Part shown: in pieces, positions 61,052-64,000 of the stretch | How the letters are laid out: every line of letters begins with the position of its first letter | Numbering within the stretch: the first letter of the stretch is position 1 | NCBI RefSeq assembly: GCF_017591425.1 | Contig: NW_024466459.1 | Location: 3,596,001 to 3,660,000 of the forward strand | Source: Ochotona curzoniae | Lineage: Eukaryota; Chordata; Mammalia; Lagomorpha; Ochotonidae | Direction: 5' to 3' | Length of the DNA: 64,000 nucleotides | Made by a program: the position numbers and the translations under genes | The notes under the pieces: generated by a model | The model's database searches: none | Told to the model about the DNA's origin: nothing | Seen by the model: the letters and a program-made list of their open reading frames with translations, nothing else

Positions 61052-62044
61052 TTGATTTTGGTGTTTTTAATGTTTGAAGTAAATTTTTACAAATAACAGA
61101 GTTCCTGTGACTAATAACAGTAACTTGTGACTAGCTTGGCAAAGAATTAGGTTGCAGAGGATCTCTTGGTCTGTGTTTTATGAATATAGAACCAAGACTT
61201 GTAAAGTACACTTCTTCAAACTTTCCCAAAGATCAAACATGTAGATACTTTAACCCTAAGAACCTGAAGTTGATTTGTGTAGAAAGGTAGAATGGAACTG
61301 GTGTCCAGAGCGTATTCGCCTTGGCTGAATTGAGAACTTTCCAAGAATGTTTCTGCAAGATTCTGAGTTCACTCAGATTTCACTAAACTATCCATGGCAA
61401 GGGAGGACCATGAAGTATCCACAGTAGCAGAGAAGATAATACTGAAGCTTATACAAGATGGAGCAGCACTCCACTCCACAGTGACAGTCAAGGAGATCTG
61501 AATACCCATGGTCAGTGGTCCCCGGTGCCACTCTGAGACGGGGCTGCCTGGTAAGTGACACACACCTAGACATCTAGAAGTTGGGCGATGCACAGTCTAA
61601 GGCACCAGCCCCAGCAGAGGACACAGCCATCCTTCTCAAGCAGGTGTGTGAGCGGGACATTCAGTGTTCCCTGGGTCACTTCACCATCTCAGCCCAGGCC
61701 ATCACCCATCCCGTTCCTCCTTACCCAAGGGAATGCAGTCCAACATGCTCAGCTCTTCTCACTCTTCACTCTCTTCCTTTGTTGTATCCGAATACTGTGC
61801 CTGGAGAATACCTCATCCAACTCAACTTACAGACAGCAGCCTGTGCCAGGCGGTATCCAATTAGTCAGGCACAACTTTCTTGAGTAATCGTAATTCTCTA
61901 ACAGGAAGGAGTTCTCCCTCCTCACTGTGGAGCAGTTGACTTTAGTAAGAATGGGGTCTTCCCTCCCCCCACCTTGTTATCATCTGACTAGGTGGCCACG
62001 ACTCAGTAGACTTTATGATTCAATTATTTATTATGTATATATAC

Positions 62045-62160
62045 AAGACACAGCCTCTGTGTACTGGATCTTGACCTGAACAAAGATGAATTGATCACAT
62101 GTTCTGTGCCTAAAGAGGTCACATTCTAGTCGAGAAAATGAAATGGTTTATAAATACCTG
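62045..62160 (+). repeat. L2-like 3' segment, tentative
   Basis: 'cctaaagaggtcacattcta' and 'gaaaatgaaatggtttataa' resemble sense L2 3' sequence. Confidence 0.3.
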
Positions 62161-63116
62161 TGTGATGAGTAGTAATGGGCAGAACATCCCGGAAGATTAG
62201 TCAGAGTCTAGGAAAAGTGCCCCCTCACAGCAAGAGAGTTCAAGGGAAAGTGCCAGCAATGCTGTAGGTTAGGGGACAAGTAGGCATCTATGGACAGTGG
62301 GTTGCATTTGGGAAGACTGAAATGGGCAGGGTCACCCCCAGCGCTGCAACACTCACAAGTTTGGCTTCCTTTTCTCAAGTGTAAGGGAGCAGGGACACCA
62401 GCAGGACATGATCGGAGCAAAGGAAAGCCACTTTTCTGGTGATCAGCCAATCTGAATGGCACAGAAAATGGGAAACTCAGGTCAGAAGCAAAGTGGTTGA
62501 GTCTGTATATGCTCTCCAGAGCCCTGTGGCTTTGAGACCGACCCTGACTGCAGTGCTGGGCAGCCTCACGACACTCCACGAGCACGTTCTTCCATTTCAC
62601 GTCAGCCGTGGGCTAGGCACAGGAGGCATCCTCTGAATGCAGAGCTCCATTCCAGGGCGTGATTCAAGTCTGGGGGCTGGAAGACCTTTCATCTGGAGAA
62701 ATATTGGCCCTTTGGCTGTTCCTACTCTAAGAGTGTGATTATAAAATAAATTGAAGTTATGTTACTTCCAAAAATTAGAGGGAAAAAAGGGAAGGAGGAG
62801 GGATTGATGGAGAAAGGGAAGCGTGTTTATCTTCTTACAATTGTGTCTATGAAATACATGAAATCTGTTTTCTTTATACTAATCATTTTTTTAAAGTAAA
62901 AACGGTGTGGCCTCCACCTGTGTCTCCCAGAATGTGCACCTGGAGATGGATTTGTTAAACAGTCCCTGGTTTCAGTCTCTGCTTAGCTCTTTTTTATCCC
63001 CTATACACCCAGGTGCCTGAAGACTTGCAGTAAATCTCAGATAAGCAGGCGAAATCTCAGTTAGAGATACAGTTTTCAAAAACATGCTCAGCTCTTCCAT
63101 CTCAAGGACATAGAAC

Positions 63117-63285
63117 GGAGGTCGGCAAGTTTACGGCAAGCTAGAGAGAAAGTATGTCTGACTTCCTGCCATGTGCTGTGTGTTGCAACTACTGAATTCT
63201 GCCAGTGGTAGTCACAGAGCATGCGAGTCTGCATTCCCAGAAAACTTTATTCAGATGTCAGTAGCAGATAGACAACCACATGCAC
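63117..63285 (+). mobile_element. hAT-Charlie-type nonautonomous element, partial
   Basis: 'ggaggtcggcaagtttacgg', 'gagagaaagtatgtctgact', 'gttgcaactactgaattctg' and 'cagaaaactttattcagatg' follow the same order as the element at 37163. The 3' terminus is missing. Confidence 0.55.
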
Positions 63286-64000
63286 AGGGGCAATTTTGCT
63301 CTTCATATGCCCTTAGCTTGGAATTTCTCAGGTGCATAAGATCTCTAGGTTGTCACTTCTGGCTTACAGCCATCATGCAATAAAGCCCTGAATGTTTTGT
63401 GGCATCCCAACAAAACTATTTCTGGAAAATTCCTCTGGATCACCATGCTGTAGGCTGGAATCAGCTCAACTCTCTCAATGAAGAGGGAACAGGTTTATCT
63501 TACAAGGCAATCCATTTCATTGCAGGATGCTCTTCTTGATGTGCAGTGCTTCTTGTCCTGACTAGAGCATCCACATGTTGCCCTTAACGTTGCCGTTAGG
63601 GCTGTCCTGACACTAATTCTTCTTCCCAATGCCAGACATTTGGGTATCTTGAGGATGGTTGTCAGGTGCACGTTGGCCTTCATCTCTGGTGAAGAATCCT
63701 TGGTTTATTCGTAGTTCCTACGTGGCATGGTTTTAGATCCTTCGTTGGCCTGGAGACACTCCTTGGGCACACTTCAACTTGTTGGTCTTTTTTATTTTTC
63801 ATGTTGTAACTTTAGTTAGAAATATATATATACAGTTTGTGCTGCGAGTTCAAGACTTTGATCCTTTTTTTCAGAGATTGCACATCTTGAAATCTTCTTT
63901 GTTATCTGTTAACAAAGTTGGGAGTTGGGGTCATACTATGAAGAAGATTGCAGCAAATCTAAACCTGAAATCCCAACTCATCACCATTAGCAACCACTAC

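Larger units (their letters stand above)
48671..64000. other. Region downstream of CEP112, no gene recognised
   Basis: No exon with paired splice sites or recognisable peptide was found on either strand. By mammalian gene order this should lie between CEP112 and AXIN2, which is inference. The first 3 kb (48.7-51.3 kb) has no recognised repeat. Later parts hold SINEs (55.0, 57.2 and 59.5-61.05 kb), hAT-like and inverted-repeat elements, and microsatellites. About 55830-57200 and 61060-63110 are mostly unassigned. Confidence 0.6.

Noticed and set aside
48671..64000. AXIN2 exons expected somewhere downstream by synteny
   Set aside because: No RGS- or DIX-like peptide or CpG-rich promoter seen; the gene should lie beyond the window.

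Overview
This is mammalian nuclear DNA, and the repeats point to a lagomorph, most likely a pika (Ochotona). About two dozen tRNA-derived C-type SINEs are present. The youngest share a body reading roughly 'gcctagtggctaaagtcct ... gatcccatatgggtgcc' and a tail of 'ccaataaaaataaatctt', the form I associate with pika rather than rabbit. Older lagomorph-wide C-SINE copies, MIR, L2, L1, hAT-type elements and an LTR relic fill in the background. I see no bacterial, phage, plasmid or CRISPR features.

The only protein-coding gene I can support is the 3' end of CEP112 (centrosomal protein 112, also CCDC46) on the + strand. Four exons are visible: 12400-12489, 44680-44781, 47250-47314 and a terminal exon starting at 48243. 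All have canonical AG/GT borders. They join in one open frame to give the last 86 residues of a coiled-coil protein ending in ...TTYQGRR. The terminal exon contributes only one base of the final Arg codon plus TAA; the rest is 3' UTR, with a possible ATTAAA poly(A) signal at 48646.

Layout: 1-12399 is the 3' part of an upstream CEP112 intron. 12490-44679 is a 32-kb intron. 44782-47249 and 47315-48242 are short introns. From about 48.7 kb to 64 kb the sequence looks intergenic; in other mammals AXIN2 lies downstream of CEP112, but no AXIN2 exon is visible here.

The noncoding sequence is layered repeats: tail-to-tail inverted SINE pairs, a SINE nested inside a split LTR, two separate L1 ORF2 remnants, and at least four copies of a short terminal-inverted-repeat element with a shared core. 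Several long microsatellites grew from SINE tails or pyrimidine-rich SINE segments. I found no undescribed multi-gene system. The most useful observations are the nearly empty terminal coding exon, the repeat nesting and the short inverted-repeat family. Repeat boundaries were read by eye and are usually good to about 5-20 bp for young copies and 20-50 bp for old ones.
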